Source of the DNA: CABMGO01 sp964574775
Lineage (GTDB): Archaea > Nanobdellota > Nanobdellia > Pacearchaeales > GW2011-AR1
DNA: 17,881 nucleotides
NCBI GenBank assembly: GCA_964574775.1
Contig: CAZNOS010000014.1
Span: forward strand, 1-17,881
Reading direction: 5' to 3'
Positions 6,727 through 12,546 of the stretch are shown one piece after another (positions within the stretch are counted from its first letter, which is position 1; every line of letters starts with the position of its first letter). Below the pieces are notes generated by a model. The model was not told where the DNA came from. It ran no database searches and was given only the letters and a program-made list of their open reading frames with translations. A program made the translations under genes and the position numbers.

Positions 6727-7085
6727 GATTGTTTTTTATAAGTTGGTTCTGGTTGACCCGTAACTATTAAGTATAATCTTTTGACAACTTCCTCTTCTGT
6801 CGTTTTTGTATTTGCCCAAACTTCCACGTAATTTTTTCTTAAAACCACTCTAAATTTTCCGTTTGTTTTTGGTTGCTCTCCGTCAAAATATGCAATTCCG
6901 CCATATGGAGAATATGCTCCGTCTGCCGCCGATTCTAACTTTGATGGTATTTGTCTCTGTATTTCATCAGAAATTTTTTGATAATCTATGTTTTTTGGAA
7001 CGTTAAATGTTCTGTAGAAATCACAAGTTGAACCTAAAACCACTGGTGGAATTTGCTCTATATTTTTATTGCTTAGTGTTGACAT
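6723..7085 (-). CDS. hypothetical protein, 120 residues
   Basis: The start at 7085 is preferred over in-frame codons further upstream because GAGGAG, a strong Shine-Dalgarno motif, lies about 5 bases before it and a TATA box sits at 7135-7145. This is one of few clear ribosome binding sites in the window. The protein is soluble, with an alternating helix/strand pattern (IDYQKISDEIQRQIPSKLE, then GKFRVVLRKNYVEVWANT). It has one cysteine and no known motif. I do not recognise the family. Confidence 0.65.
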   Translation of the reverse strand: MSTLSNKNIEQIPPVVLGSTCDFYRTFNVPKNIDYQKISDEIQRQIPSKLESAADGAYSPYGGIAYFDGEQPKTNGKFRVVLRKNYVEVWANTKTTEEEVVKRLYLIVTGQPEPTYKKQS

Positions 7086-7134
7086 TTTTCTCCTCAAATT
7101 CACACACTCTCTTCTATAATTCAGGATTTTGGTC

Positions 7135-7145
7135 GTATTTAAACC
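7135..7145 (-). promoter_or_regulatory. TATA box of the gene at 7085
   Basis: On the minus strand GGTTTAAATAC lies about 55 bases before the ATG at 7085. It predicts a leader of about 25-30 bases that holds the GAGGAG ribosome binding site, unlike the leaderless neighbours. Confidence 0.45.
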
Positions 7146-7173
7146 TATCCTCTTCATGCTAAAAACACTTAGG

Positions 7174-7181
7174 TTTTTAAG
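7174..7181 (+). promoter_or_regulatory. TATA box of the gene at 7203
   Basis: TTTTTAAG is centred about 26 bases before the ATG at 7203, predicting a leaderless mRNA that also carries the overlapping gene at 7481. Confidence 0.45.
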
Positions 7182-7202
7182 GGTATTTTTGGTAGTTATA
7201 TT

Positions 7203-7484
7203 ATGGAAAAACAACACATTTGGTTCAAAAGAAAGTCTTATGGATGGGGCTGGTACCCTTCCTGCTTGTCGGGTTGGATGGCTATTTTGGGATTTTTTAT
7301 TGCGATGATTTTGTCTGCAACAATTATATCTAATCAGACTTTGAACGACACGAGTTTTGTGATGATTTTTATGCCAACTGTATTTATTTTAGTTCTAATC
7401 TTATTTATTTTATGTTTATTAAAAGGCGAAAAACCTTGCTGGTGTTGGGGCGGAAAACCTTGTAGAAATTGTTCTAAAAAATGA
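7203..7484 (+). CDS. two-helix membrane protein with cysteine-rich C-terminal tail
   Basis: The product has 93 residues. The N-terminus carries an aromatic motif (WFKRKSYGWGWYP, residues 7-19) before the first transmembrane helix (about 25-43). A second helix follows at about 54-73, then a short tail with four cysteines in the pattern CxC and CxxC (C79, C81, C87, C90). Small membrane proteins with a similar aromatic N-terminal motif occur in DPANN archaea and in candidate-phylum bacteria, from memory and without a named function. The tail could bind a metal ion. The stop codon overlaps the start of a cysteine-cluster protein in ATGA, so the two are coupled. Confidence 0.7.
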   Translation: MEKQHIWFKRKSYGWGWYPSCLSGWMAILGFFIAMILSATIISNQTLNDTSFVMIFMPTVFILVLILFILCLLKGEKPCWCWGGKPCRNCSKK

Positions 7485-8134
7485 AATTCAAGTGCTTGTG
7501 TTGTGGAGAGTGTTGTAGAAAAATTTCCGATGGAGATGATTCTGCCGGATTGCCGTTATTTGAATGGGAAGTTGATAAAATTAGGCAGTTGGGTGACGAA
7601 AAGATTAATATTGAACCGATTGATTGCGTTTTAGATAAGAAAAGTGGTTTGCATTTCTGTACGGGATATGTTTTAAAAGATGAGCCGTGCGTTTTTTTGA
7701 AAGATAATAAGTGTTCTATCCATAAAGATAGGCCGATTATCTGCCGTGCGTTTCCCGTTGCTAAAAGTCCGGAGTTTATTGATGAGGTTCCGAATATGGC
7801 TTGCTTTTCCAATTGCCCTAATTTCGATTTTAAGGCATTTTTGAGCGACTCTCTGGGGCTCGTTGAGGGGAATTCCTTTAGTTTAACAAAGGAGAAGATA
7901 GTTGAAGAATATTCGAAAACTTTTGATGAGGAAATTATGAATTCTGCCGCGACTAGAGATAACGCACTAGAGTATATTGATGGACTAATTGCTAGCTTGA
8001 GCAAAGAAGGGCTAATTGATATTGAAGTTTCAGATAAAAAGAATGTAAAGACGATTTCGTTTTTTGAGTTTTTGATAAAACGTGGGATTATAGACGAAAA
8101 AGAAAGAGATGAAATAATTAAAAAATTAATTTAG
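7481..8134 (+). CDS. YkgJ-family cysteine cluster protein
   Basis: The product has 217 residues. It begins with the family signature CxxCGxCC (C5, C8, C11, C12) and continues with the second conserved block CVFLKDNKCSIHKDRPIICR (C70, C78, C88), then further cysteines at about 108 and 112. The family (PF03692, CxxCxxCC) is thought to bind zinc or an iron-sulfur cluster; its biochemical role is mostly unknown. Residues beyond 120 are helical and more variable, longer than in the smallest members. The start overlaps the stop of the Cys-tailed membrane protein upstream by four bases, so a shared metal-related function is possible. Confidence 0.85.
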   Translation: MKFKCLCCGECCRKISDGDDSAGLPLFEWEVDKIRQLGDEKINIEPIDCVLDKKSGLHFCTGYVLKDEPCVFLKDNKCSIHKDRPIICRAFPVAKSPEFIDEVPNMACFSNCPNFDFKAFLSDSLGLVEGNSFSLTKEKIVEEYSKTFDEEIMNSAATRDNALEYIDGLIASLSKEGLIDIEVSDKKNVKTISFFEFLIKRGIIDEKERDEIIKKLI

Positions 8135-8982
8135 GAAGAACTACTATTCATCTTGAGAGATTTCCAATAAAGATAACCTAGTAGAATTGACAAGAGAGTT
8201 AGTCCGATGAGAACCCAAACTAGTGTTGTGGTATAGTTTTCAAAATAAGCATTAGAAAGCGCGGGTATTCCCAAAATCGCTCCTATAGTTCCTGGAACAG
8301 AAACTACAATACTCACAATTGTTAGAAAAGTCATTATTACGGTCAGCCTCTTCATTGTTGAGTTTAAATCGCTACTAGATTTCATCTCGGCTTTTGTTCT
8401 TAAAGAAGCTATTCTATACATGTGGCTTCTACATCTTTCTAACTCGTATCTAGCCCTTGTCATTAGAAGGTCATAGTCCGATTGTATTAGTTTGATATCG
8501 AATTCTTTTAGTTCATTTTCTTTAAAACTAATTAAAATTTGAACTAAGGCTTCAAGTCTATCGGTTAATAATCTCAATGATCTTCCGACTTTTTCTATAT
8601 CTTCCGAAACTGGATTCATATCTAGTCCGTTCATCTGAGAACGAATTTTTTCGAATTCCTTAAAATATTTTTTTACTATTTCCTTAAAGAATAAAAAAGA
8701 TATTACAGTTGATTCTCCGTATGTTTTTCTAATCACTTTATGAAATTTTTTCTCATAATCCTTTAACATTTCTTTTGAAAATATTAAAGTTTTTTCTTTC
8801 GATAAAAATAACATAATTTTGTTGTTTTGTTCGTCGTAATTTGGAATTGTTATAATTGTCGAGAATTCATGTTCTTCTAAGTATGGAAGATCGACTGAAA
8901 TTAGTGTGTCTATGTTAATATCGGATTCTATTTCTAAAATCCTCTTCTTAAGCTCTCCTATATCGCTAAAATTTTCTATCAT
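8131..8982 (-). CDS. CorA-like (MIT superfamily) membrane protein lacking GMN
   Basis: The product has 283 residues. The layout matches CorA Mg2+ channels: a cytoplasmic N-terminal domain (about 1-100), long helices (about 100-205), and two C-terminal transmembrane helices (about 213-239 and 252-272) followed by a short basic/serine tail. The segment MKRLTVIMTFLTIVSIV matches the start of CorA TM1. In CorA, TM1 ends with the selectivity motif GMN; here the corresponding region reads VPGTIGAILGIP, with no GMN. Ion selectivity may therefore differ or transport may be lost. The start at 8982 fits the TATA box at 9004-9013. The stop overlaps the end of the convergent YkgJ gene. Confidence 0.8.
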   Translation of the reverse strand: MIENFSDIGELKKRILEIESDINIDTLISVDLPYLEEHEFSTIITIPNYDEQNNKIMLFLSKEKTLIFSKEMLKDYEKKFHKVIRKTYGESTVISFLFFKEIVKKYFKEFEKIRSQMNGLDMNPVSEDIEKVGRSLRLLTDRLEALVQILISFKENELKEFDIKLIQSDYDLLMTRARYELERCRSHMYRIASLRTKAEMKSSSDLNSTMKRLTVIMTFLTIVSIVVSVPGTIGAILGIPALSNAYFENYTTTLVWVLIGLTLLSILLGYLYWKSLKMNSSSS

Positions 8983-9003
8983 TAACGGAACTATATTAAC
9001 TTC

Positions 9004-9013
9004 TTTATAAAAT
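9004..9013 (-). promoter_or_regulatory. TATA box of the CorA-like gene
   Basis: On the minus strand TTTTATAAAG is centred about 26 bases before the ATG at 8982. Confidence 0.5.
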
Positions 9014-9041
9014 TATTGTAAGTTTTAGAGAATTTGGCGAA

Positions 9042-9566
9042 TTACTTGTTTATACAACCTTTACAGGCCTTAAAGTGTTTGCTTTTGAAAGTTGAGGCTG
9101 AATTACTGTGTAGCTTGTATTTGTTCTTGATTAATTTGCTGAACTTGCAATTTCTCTTGTGGTATGTTTTTGTTTGCGTTGAACCTACGAAATCATATTT
9201 AGGTATGTCTAATTTTTTATGTGGCGTAGTTCTGTAAACGATTGTTGGAACTTCCTTGATAACTTCTTTCTCTACTATTACTGGCCTATCCACGAAGACT
9301 TGTTTCTCGACTGGTCTGTCTATGAATACTTGTCTTTCTACTGGAACTTCTTTGACTATTGTATGAACTGGATTAATAGTAACCTTCGGATCTACAATTA
9401 AAATTATCCAGATTGCGAAAAGAGTAGTTACGATCCAACATATAACAACAATATGAACTGTTGCTAACTTAAAGATTGCATTGATTAAAAGCATGCCAAC
9501 AATTATTAGCGCTCCGACTAAAATTACTATAAGATTTTTTATTGTCTCTTTTTTTGTGTCTTCCAT
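9042..9566 (-). CDS. membrane-anchored protein with Ada-like metal-binding domain
   Basis: The product has 174 residues. Two transmembrane helices lie at about 10-31 and 36-58. A stalk with imperfect repeats of about 10 residues follows (VERQVFIDRP, VEKQVFVDRP, then VIVEKEVIKEVP; residues about 76-107). The C-terminal domain (about 124-174) has the pattern FVGSxxxxxYHxxxC, then CKGC at 168-171, close to the zinc-binding domain of the DNA-repair protein Ada, here with likely ligands H136, C140, C168 and C171. In Ada this fold binds zinc; in small membrane proteins its role is unknown. Topology predicts the metal domain and the two termini on the same side, likely the cytoplasm. The start fits the TATA box at 9587-9596. 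Confidence 0.7.
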   Translation of the reverse strand: MEDTKKETIKNLIVILVGALIIVGMLLINAIFKLATVHIVVICWIVTTLFAIWIILIVDPKVTINPVHTIVKEVPVERQVFIDRPVEKQVFVDRPVIVEKEVIKEVPTIVYRTTPHKKLDIPKYDFVGSTQTKTYHKRNCKFSKLIKNKYKLHSNSASTFKSKHFKACKGCINK

Positions 9567-9586
9567 AAATTAGCTATGTGGGGGAT

Positions 9587-9596
9587 GTATATAAAC
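9587..9596 (-). promoter_or_regulatory. TATA box of the Ada-like membrane protein gene
   Basis: On the minus strand GTTTATATAC is centred about 25 bases before the ATG at 9566. Confidence 0.5.
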
Positions 9597-9610
9597 CTTT
9601 CGGTTTTGTC

Positions 9611-9626
9611 GTTACTTATAAGTGAC
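9611..9626. promoter_or_regulatory. near-palindromic TATA-like element
   Basis: GTTACTTATAAGTGAC is an inverted repeat with one mismatched pair around the perfect core ACTTATAAGT. The TATA-like centre lies divergent to the promoter of the gene at 9566. No protein gene follows on the plus strand for 390 bases; the only product downstream before that is tRNA-Tyr, which has its own TATA box. It could be an operator for the minus-strand gene or the promoter of a small RNA in 9640-9730. Confidence 0.35.
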
Positions 9627-9697
9627 ACAAGAATTGGGAAATTGTGATATGTAACATTAAATGATATGCGCCGAATAAGAATACTATTGAAAGCCTC

Positions 9698-9715
9698 TTT
9701 GCTCGTCATAGCAAA
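9698..9715. other. hairpin in intergenic region
   Basis: TTTGCT-CGTCAT-AGCAAA forms a 6-bp stem with a 6-base loop in otherwise gene-free DNA between the Ada-like gene and tRNA-Tyr. No T-run follows, so it is not a typical terminator. Confidence 0.3.
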
Positions 9716-9718
9716 ATG

Positions 9719-9788
9719 AACCTTTGTGCCAAGATTTAAAAACGAATTCTTCCACGGATAATCATAGTCCCCTCATAGCACAAAGGTT
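9719..9788. repeat. 11-bp inverted repeat between tRNA-Tyr D-arm and upstream DNA
   Basis: AACCTTTGTGC at 9719-9729 is the exact reverse complement of GCACAAAGGTT at 9778-9788, which forms the D-stem and D-loop of tRNA-Tyr. The upstream arm lies ahead of the tRNA TATA box, so it should not be in the tRNA transcript. Confidence 0.5.
9733..9743 (+). promoter_or_regulatory. TATA box of tRNA-Tyr
   Basis: GATTTAAAAAC is centred about 30 bases upstream of the mature tRNA 5' end at 9769. Confidence 0.5.
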
Positions 9789-9922
9789 AGTGCACGCGGC
9801 TGTAGGTAACTAGCATGGACGTCGCCCAACGGCGAGAGAATGAAATGCGATAAGATTGTATTCGTTAGAATATGATGTCAAGCAGGACCCGCGTGATCCC
9901 GGTTCGATTCCTGGTGAGGGGA
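9769..9922 (+). tRNA. tRNA-Tyr (anticodon GTA) with an 82-base intron
   Basis: The acceptor CCCCTCA (9769-9775) pairs with TGAGGGG (9915-9921), with discriminator A at 9922. The D-stem is GCAC/GTGC. The anticodon stem CGCGG (9795-9799) pairs with CCGCG (9889-9893). The 5' exon loop CTGTAG holds anticodon GTA at 9802-9804, and the C1:G72 pair with A73 is the archaeal tRNA-Tyr identity set. The intron most likely spans 9806-9887, between positions 37 and 38: CTGT of the loop can pair with GCAG at 9882-9885, leaving 3-base bulges AGG and GAC, as in a bulge-helix-bulge splice site. The helix beyond the 5' bulge is poor, so the motif is relaxed. The T-stem CCCGG/CCTGG has one central C-T mismatch. 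CCA is not encoded. Confidence 0.9.
9806..9887 (+). other. intron of tRNA-Tyr
   Basis: The 82-base intron contains two hairpins: TCGCC-CAAC-GGCGA at 9822-9835, and a stem of about 9 bp (two wobbles) at 9855-9876 with loop GTTA. It has no open reading frame. Boundaries are inferred from the anticodon stem and a partial bulge-helix-bulge; a shift of one or two bases is possible. Confidence 0.75.
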
Positions 9923-9983
9923 TGTTTTATAATTTAATTTGAAAGCCAGACAACTCGTCCTGGTATGGGAACAATAAATGTCG

Positions 9984-10002
9984 CAAACATTTATAATGTT
10001 TG
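9984..10002 (+). promoter_or_regulatory. arsR promoter with palindrome over the TATA box
   Basis: CAAACAT-TTATA-ATGTTTG is a perfect 7-bp inverted repeat whose centre is the TATA box itself (ATTTATAA), about 25-30 bases before the arsR start at 10019. A repressor bound here would block TBP, as expected for autoregulation. Its half-site differs from the operator shared by the two downstream promoters. Confidence 0.55.
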
Positions 10003-10018
10003 TAGTTTTATTTTTTAT

Positions 10019-10270
10019 ATGAAAGAGGATTTAGAAATTTTAAAAGCATTGGGGGATGAGACTAGACTAAAGATAGTTAAATTTTTATTAGATGGTGAAA
10101 AATGTGTTTGTGAAATATTCCCCCACGTTAAAAGAACGCAGTCTACAACCTCGACACAATTAGATGTTTTAAGAACAGCGGGAATACTAGATTCTCGAAA
10201 AGATGGTAAAAAAGTCTATTATTTTATCAAGGACAAAAGAATTCTGAAGCTTCTTAATTCCTTAAACTAA
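10019..10270 (+). CDS. arsR: ArsR-family arsenic-responsive repressor
   Basis: The product has 83 residues. It is a winged helix-turn-helix of the ArsR/SmtB family, beginning with the typical LEILKALGDETRLKIVKFLL. The metalloid-sensing motif CVC is present at C29-V30-C31, at the start of the DNA-binding domain as in classical ArsR proteins; a third cysteine of the CVCxxC type is replaced by phenylalanine (F34). The recognition region is QSTTSTQLDVLRTAGIL, followed by the wing GKKVYYFI. In this family As(III) binding releases the repressor from DNA. The start at 10019 is preferred to an in-frame ATG at 9965, because that one lies ahead of the TATA box. It sits directly upstream of the arsenic genes, whose promoters share a palindrome, so it is their likely regulator. 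Confidence 0.9.
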   Translation: MKEDLEILKALGDETRLKIVKFLLDGEKCVCEIFPHVKRTQSTTSTQLDVLRTAGILDSRKDGKKVYYFIKDKRILKLLNSLN

Positions 10271-10271
10271 A

Positions 10272-10298
10272 CATTTATAAACATTGACAGATGTCAAT
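10272..10298 (+). promoter_or_regulatory. arsF promoter with ArsR-type operator
   Basis: A TATA box (CATTTATAAA, 10272-10281) is followed at once by the palindrome ATTGACAGATGTCAAT (10283-10298), lying between TATA and the predicted transcription start. The same arrangement recurs at 11508-11533. Across 27 aligned bases the two promoters differ at only three positions. A repressor here would block polymerase recruitment. Confidence 0.7.
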
Positions 10299-10305
10299 AT
10301 ATAAA

Positions 10306-10800
10306 ATGGGAAAAAATAAAAAAGAGACTAATTGTTGCAATACAAAAAGAAAATTATTTTATGTGGCAATCGGAGTTATTCTTTTACTAGTGCTTATTTT
10401 TACTCTTCCAAAATATTTTACGGGAGATGCAACCGCTTCAGGAACGCAAATTTCTTCGGAAATATCTAAAATCGAAATTATTCATTTTCATGGAACCAAT
10501 CAGTGTTCTTCTTGTATCACCGTTGGAAATTTCGCAGAAGAAACAATGAATACTTATTTCTCTAATGAATTAGAATCTGAAAAAATAATTTTCACACATA
10601 TTAACGCCGAACTTCCAGAAAATTATGCCTTAGCCAATAAGTATGGAGTGACTGGTTCGTCTTTATGGATTGGGACTTATTATAAGGATGGGAAGTTTTC
10701 AAAAGAAGAAAACATAAATGTTTGGTATAAAATTAAAGACAAACAAGATTATATGGACTATTTAAAGGGCGTAATCGAACAGAAATTATTTGGGAATTAA
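10306..10800 (+). CDS. arsF: ArsF-like membrane-anchored thioredoxin-fold protein
   Basis: The product has 164 residues. A cytoplasmic start with a Cys-Cys pair (C10, C11) and a basic stretch precedes one transmembrane helix (about 17-36). The rest would lie outside the cell: a thioredoxin-like domain with FHGTNQCSSC at 61-70, where C67-x-x-C70 is the redox pair, and a later segment YGVTGSSLWIG matching the cis-Pro region, but with serine where proline is usual. This pattern matches the family annotated as nitrophenyl compound nitroreductase subunit ArsF, described with ArsE and ArsG for aromatic arsenicals. No arsE is in the window, so a general thiol-redox role is equally possible. The start at 10306 is chosen because the ATG at 10291 lies inside the operator. 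It is followed after one base by arsG. Confidence 0.75.
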   Translation: MGKNKKETNCCNTKRKLFYVAIGVILLLVLIFTLPKYFTGDATASGTQISSEISKIEIIHFHGTNQCSSCITVGNFAEETMNTYFSNELESEKIIFTHINAELPENYALANKYGVTGSSLWIGTYYKDGKFSKEENINVWYKIKDKQDYMDYLKGVIEQKLFGN

Positions 10801-10801
10801 G

Positions 10802-11503
10802 ATGAGTCTAATGTCTTTTATGGAAACAATGTCGATGAATGGCTTTCCGTTAGTTGCGGCCTTTTTTATTGGATTAATGACTGCATTAAGTCCTTGTCCT
10901 CTTGCGACAAACATTACAGCTATTGCTTATATTTCTAAAAAAATTGACAATGGCAGAAATACCCTATTGACTGGATTTGTTTATACACTCGGAAGAATGT
11001 TTACTTACGTTATCTTAGCATCATTAATCGTTTATATAGGAGTTAATGTTCAGGCAATATCTTTATTTTTACAGAGATATGGAGAGAAAATCTTGGGACC
11101 ATTGTTAATTTTTATCGGATTAATTATGATTAATATCATTAAATTACCATCATTAAAACCTGGGAATAAAATTAAAGAAAAGTTATCTGAAAAGGGTTAT
11201 TGGGGAAGTTTTTTGCTGGGTGTTTTATTCGCTCTAGCATTTTGTCCATTTAGTGCGGTTTTGTATTTTGGAATGTTAATTCCTTTAGCTTTAAAGTTCT
11301 CTGACGGAATACTAATTCCCTCCATATTTGCTTTTGCGACAGGCCTACCTGTCATCATATTTTCTTTTATTTTAGTCTATAGTGTTTCTAAATTGGGAAA
11401 TATCCTGGGAAAAGTTCAAGTTTTTGAAAAGTATACTAGATATATTATGTCAATTATTTTTATTATAGTTGGATTTTATTATAGTTTCAGAATTTGGTTT
11501 TAG
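10802..11503 (+). CDS. arsG: ArsG-like CcdA/DsbD-fold membrane permease
   Basis: The product has 233 residues with six predicted transmembrane helices. It has the hallmark cysteines of the CcdA/DsbD membrane domain, one in each three-helix half: LSPCPLATN (C32) and LAFCPFSAV (C148). CcdA-type proteins pass reducing equivalents across the membrane; the ArsG branch is annotated as an efflux permease for trivalent aromatic arsenicals. The ATG at 10802 follows the arsF stop by one base; an upstream TTG at 10790 in the same frame overlaps arsF and is less likely. Together with ArsF it forms a pair: a membrane thiol carrier and an outward-facing thioredoxin fold. Whether it exports arsenic or moves electrons cannot be decided from sequence. 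Confidence 0.8.
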   Translation: MSLMSFMETMSMNGFPLVAAFFIGLMTALSPCPLATNITAIAYISKKIDNGRNTLLTGFVYTLGRMFTYVILASLIVYIGVNVQAISLFLQRYGEKILGPLLIFIGLIMINIIKLPSLKPGNKIKEKLSEKGYWGSFLLGVLFALAFCPFSAVLYFGMLIPLALKFSDGILIPSIFAFATGLPVIIFSFILVYSVSKLGNILGKVQVFEKYTRYIMSIIFIIVGFYYSFRIWF

Positions 11504-11507
11504 AAAC

Positions 11508-11533
11508 CTTTATAAATATTGACGGATGTCAAT
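11508..11533 (+). promoter_or_regulatory. second ArsR-type promoter and operator
   Basis: The TATA box CCTTTATAAA (11508-11517) is followed at once by ATTGACGGATGTCAAT (11518-11533), the same palindrome as at 10283-10298 with one base changed. A Shine-Dalgarno motif TAGGAG lies at 11537-11542, seven bases before the ATG at 11549. This drives the VKOR-like/arsM/thioredoxin/permease genes. Confidence 0.7.
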
Positions 11534-11548
11534 ACGTAGGAGAATAAA

Positions 11549-11764
11549 ATGAAAAAACAAACAGCGTTACAAACTCTATTCTGGATAAGTCTAGCAGGAA
11601 TGTTATTCTCGGGTTATTTAAGCTATGGGGAGCTTTTCCAACAAGCTTGTGCATTAGGAACTTGTAGCACTAAAGTTTTCACAATTCCATCATGCGTTTA
11701 TGGTTTTGTAATGTATCTTATCGGATTTATAATCTCAATTTTGGGCTTAAGGAGCGAAAAATGA
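11549..11764 (+). CDS. small VKOR-like membrane protein
   Basis: The product has 71 residues with two transmembrane helices (about 9-30 and 50-67). Three cysteines lie in the loop between them and at the start of helix 2: CALGTC (C34, C39) and IPSCVYG (C49). The sequence SGYLSY before the first cysteine and IPSCVYGFVMYLIGFI after them recall vitamin K epoxide reductase (VKOR) proteins, which oxidise thiols to make disulfides, but this protein is only about half the length of a VKOR four-helix bundle. It may work as a dimer or be a redox partner. It is the first gene of the second arsenic transcript and its stop overlaps the arsM start (ATGA). The family assignment is tentative. Confidence 0.65.
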   Translation: MKKQTALQTLFWISLAGMLFSGYLSYGELFQQACALGTCSTKVFTIPSCVYGFVMYLIGFIISILGLRSEK

Positions 11765-12546
11765 ATAACGATAATATAAAAAAAGTAATAAGAGAAGATT
11801 ACGCAAAGATTGCTAAAAAAGGAATATCTTGTAATTGCGGATGCGGACTTTCTAATAGTGAAATCTCTAAAGATATTGGTTATTCAGATGATGAGATAAA
11901 TAATGTTCCTGAAGCAAATCTTGGTCTTGGATGTGGCAATCCTACAGCATTTACAGATATAAAAAAAGGAGATGTTGTTTTAGATTTGGGCAGTGGAGCA
12001 GGATTTGATGTTTTTTTGGCATCTAAAAAAGTCGGAGAAACCGGTAAAGTTATTGGTGTAGACATGACTGAAGAAATGATAAATCAGGCTAATGCTAATA
12101 CCAAAAAATATAATTATAAAAATGTAGAATTTAAGTTAGGAGACATTGAAGATTTACCAATAGACAGCAATTCAATAGATGTTATTATAAGCAATTGCGT
12201 AATTAATCTTGCTCCAAATAAAGATAAAGTTTTTGAAGAATCCTTTAGAGTATTAAAAGACGGAGGGAAAATGTTTGTTTCTGATATGGTTTTACTAGGA
12301 GATTTAACAGAAGAGCAAAAAAAAGATGAGGGATTATTAACTGCATGTGTAGCTGGAGCATTAAAAAAAGAAATCTATTTAAGCAAAATGAAGAAAGCGG
12401 GTTTTAATGTCACAATATTAAATGAAGACAAAGGAATATCTGAAAGACAATATCAAAAACTTCCAGTAGGAAGCTTAAAGATAAAAGCAGAAAAAGGAAT
12501 TTCTAAATCAAAGAAGAGTAAATGTGCTTGCGAGGGATGTTGCTAA
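11761..12546 (+). CDS. arsM: arsenite methyltransferase ArsM
   Basis: The product has 261 residues. It transfers methyl groups from S-adenosylmethionine to As(III), giving methylated arsenicals, in the cytoplasm. SAM-binding motifs are VLDLGSGAGFD (73-83) and VIGVDMTEEM (97-106). Family hallmarks are NLGLGCGNP with C58, SNCVINL with C146, and LTACVAGAL with C196, matching the cysteines that bind arsenic in characterised ArsM. Extra cysteines occur near the N-terminus (C24, C26, C28 in SCNCGCG) and at the extreme C-terminus (KCACEGCC, C255, C257, C260, C261). The start at 11761 is set by the 4-base overlap with the VKOR-like gene; its last base overlaps the ATG of the thioredoxin gene. Trivalent methylarsenite made here is more toxic than arsenite, so an exporter is expected, and an ArsP-type permease lies downstream. 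Confidence 0.92.
   Translation: MNNDNIKKVIREDYAKIAKKGISCNCGCGLSNSEISKDIGYSDDEINNVPEANLGLGCGNPTAFTDIKKGDVVLDLGSGAGFDVFLASKKVGETGKVIGVDMTEEMINQANANTKKYNYKNVEFKLGDIEDLPIDSNSIDVIISNCVINLAPNKDKVFEESFRVLKDGGKMFVSDMVLLGDLTEEQKKDEGLLTACVAGALKKEIYLSKMKKAGFNVTILNEDKGISERQYQKLPVGSLKIKAEKGISKSKKSKCACEGCC

Noticed and set aside
9539..9709. Minus-strand ORF of 56 codons in the intergenic region
   Set aside because: It runs through the TATA box and the first codons of the gene at 9566 in another frame and has no promoter or recognisable protein features.
9806..9887. C/D-box guide RNA inside the tRNA-Tyr intron
   Set aside because: One ATGATGT resembles a C box but no CTGA D box is present.
10291..10305. 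Upstream ATG start for the ArsF-like protein
   Set aside because: This ATG is inside the operator palindrome and ahead of the predicted transcription start.
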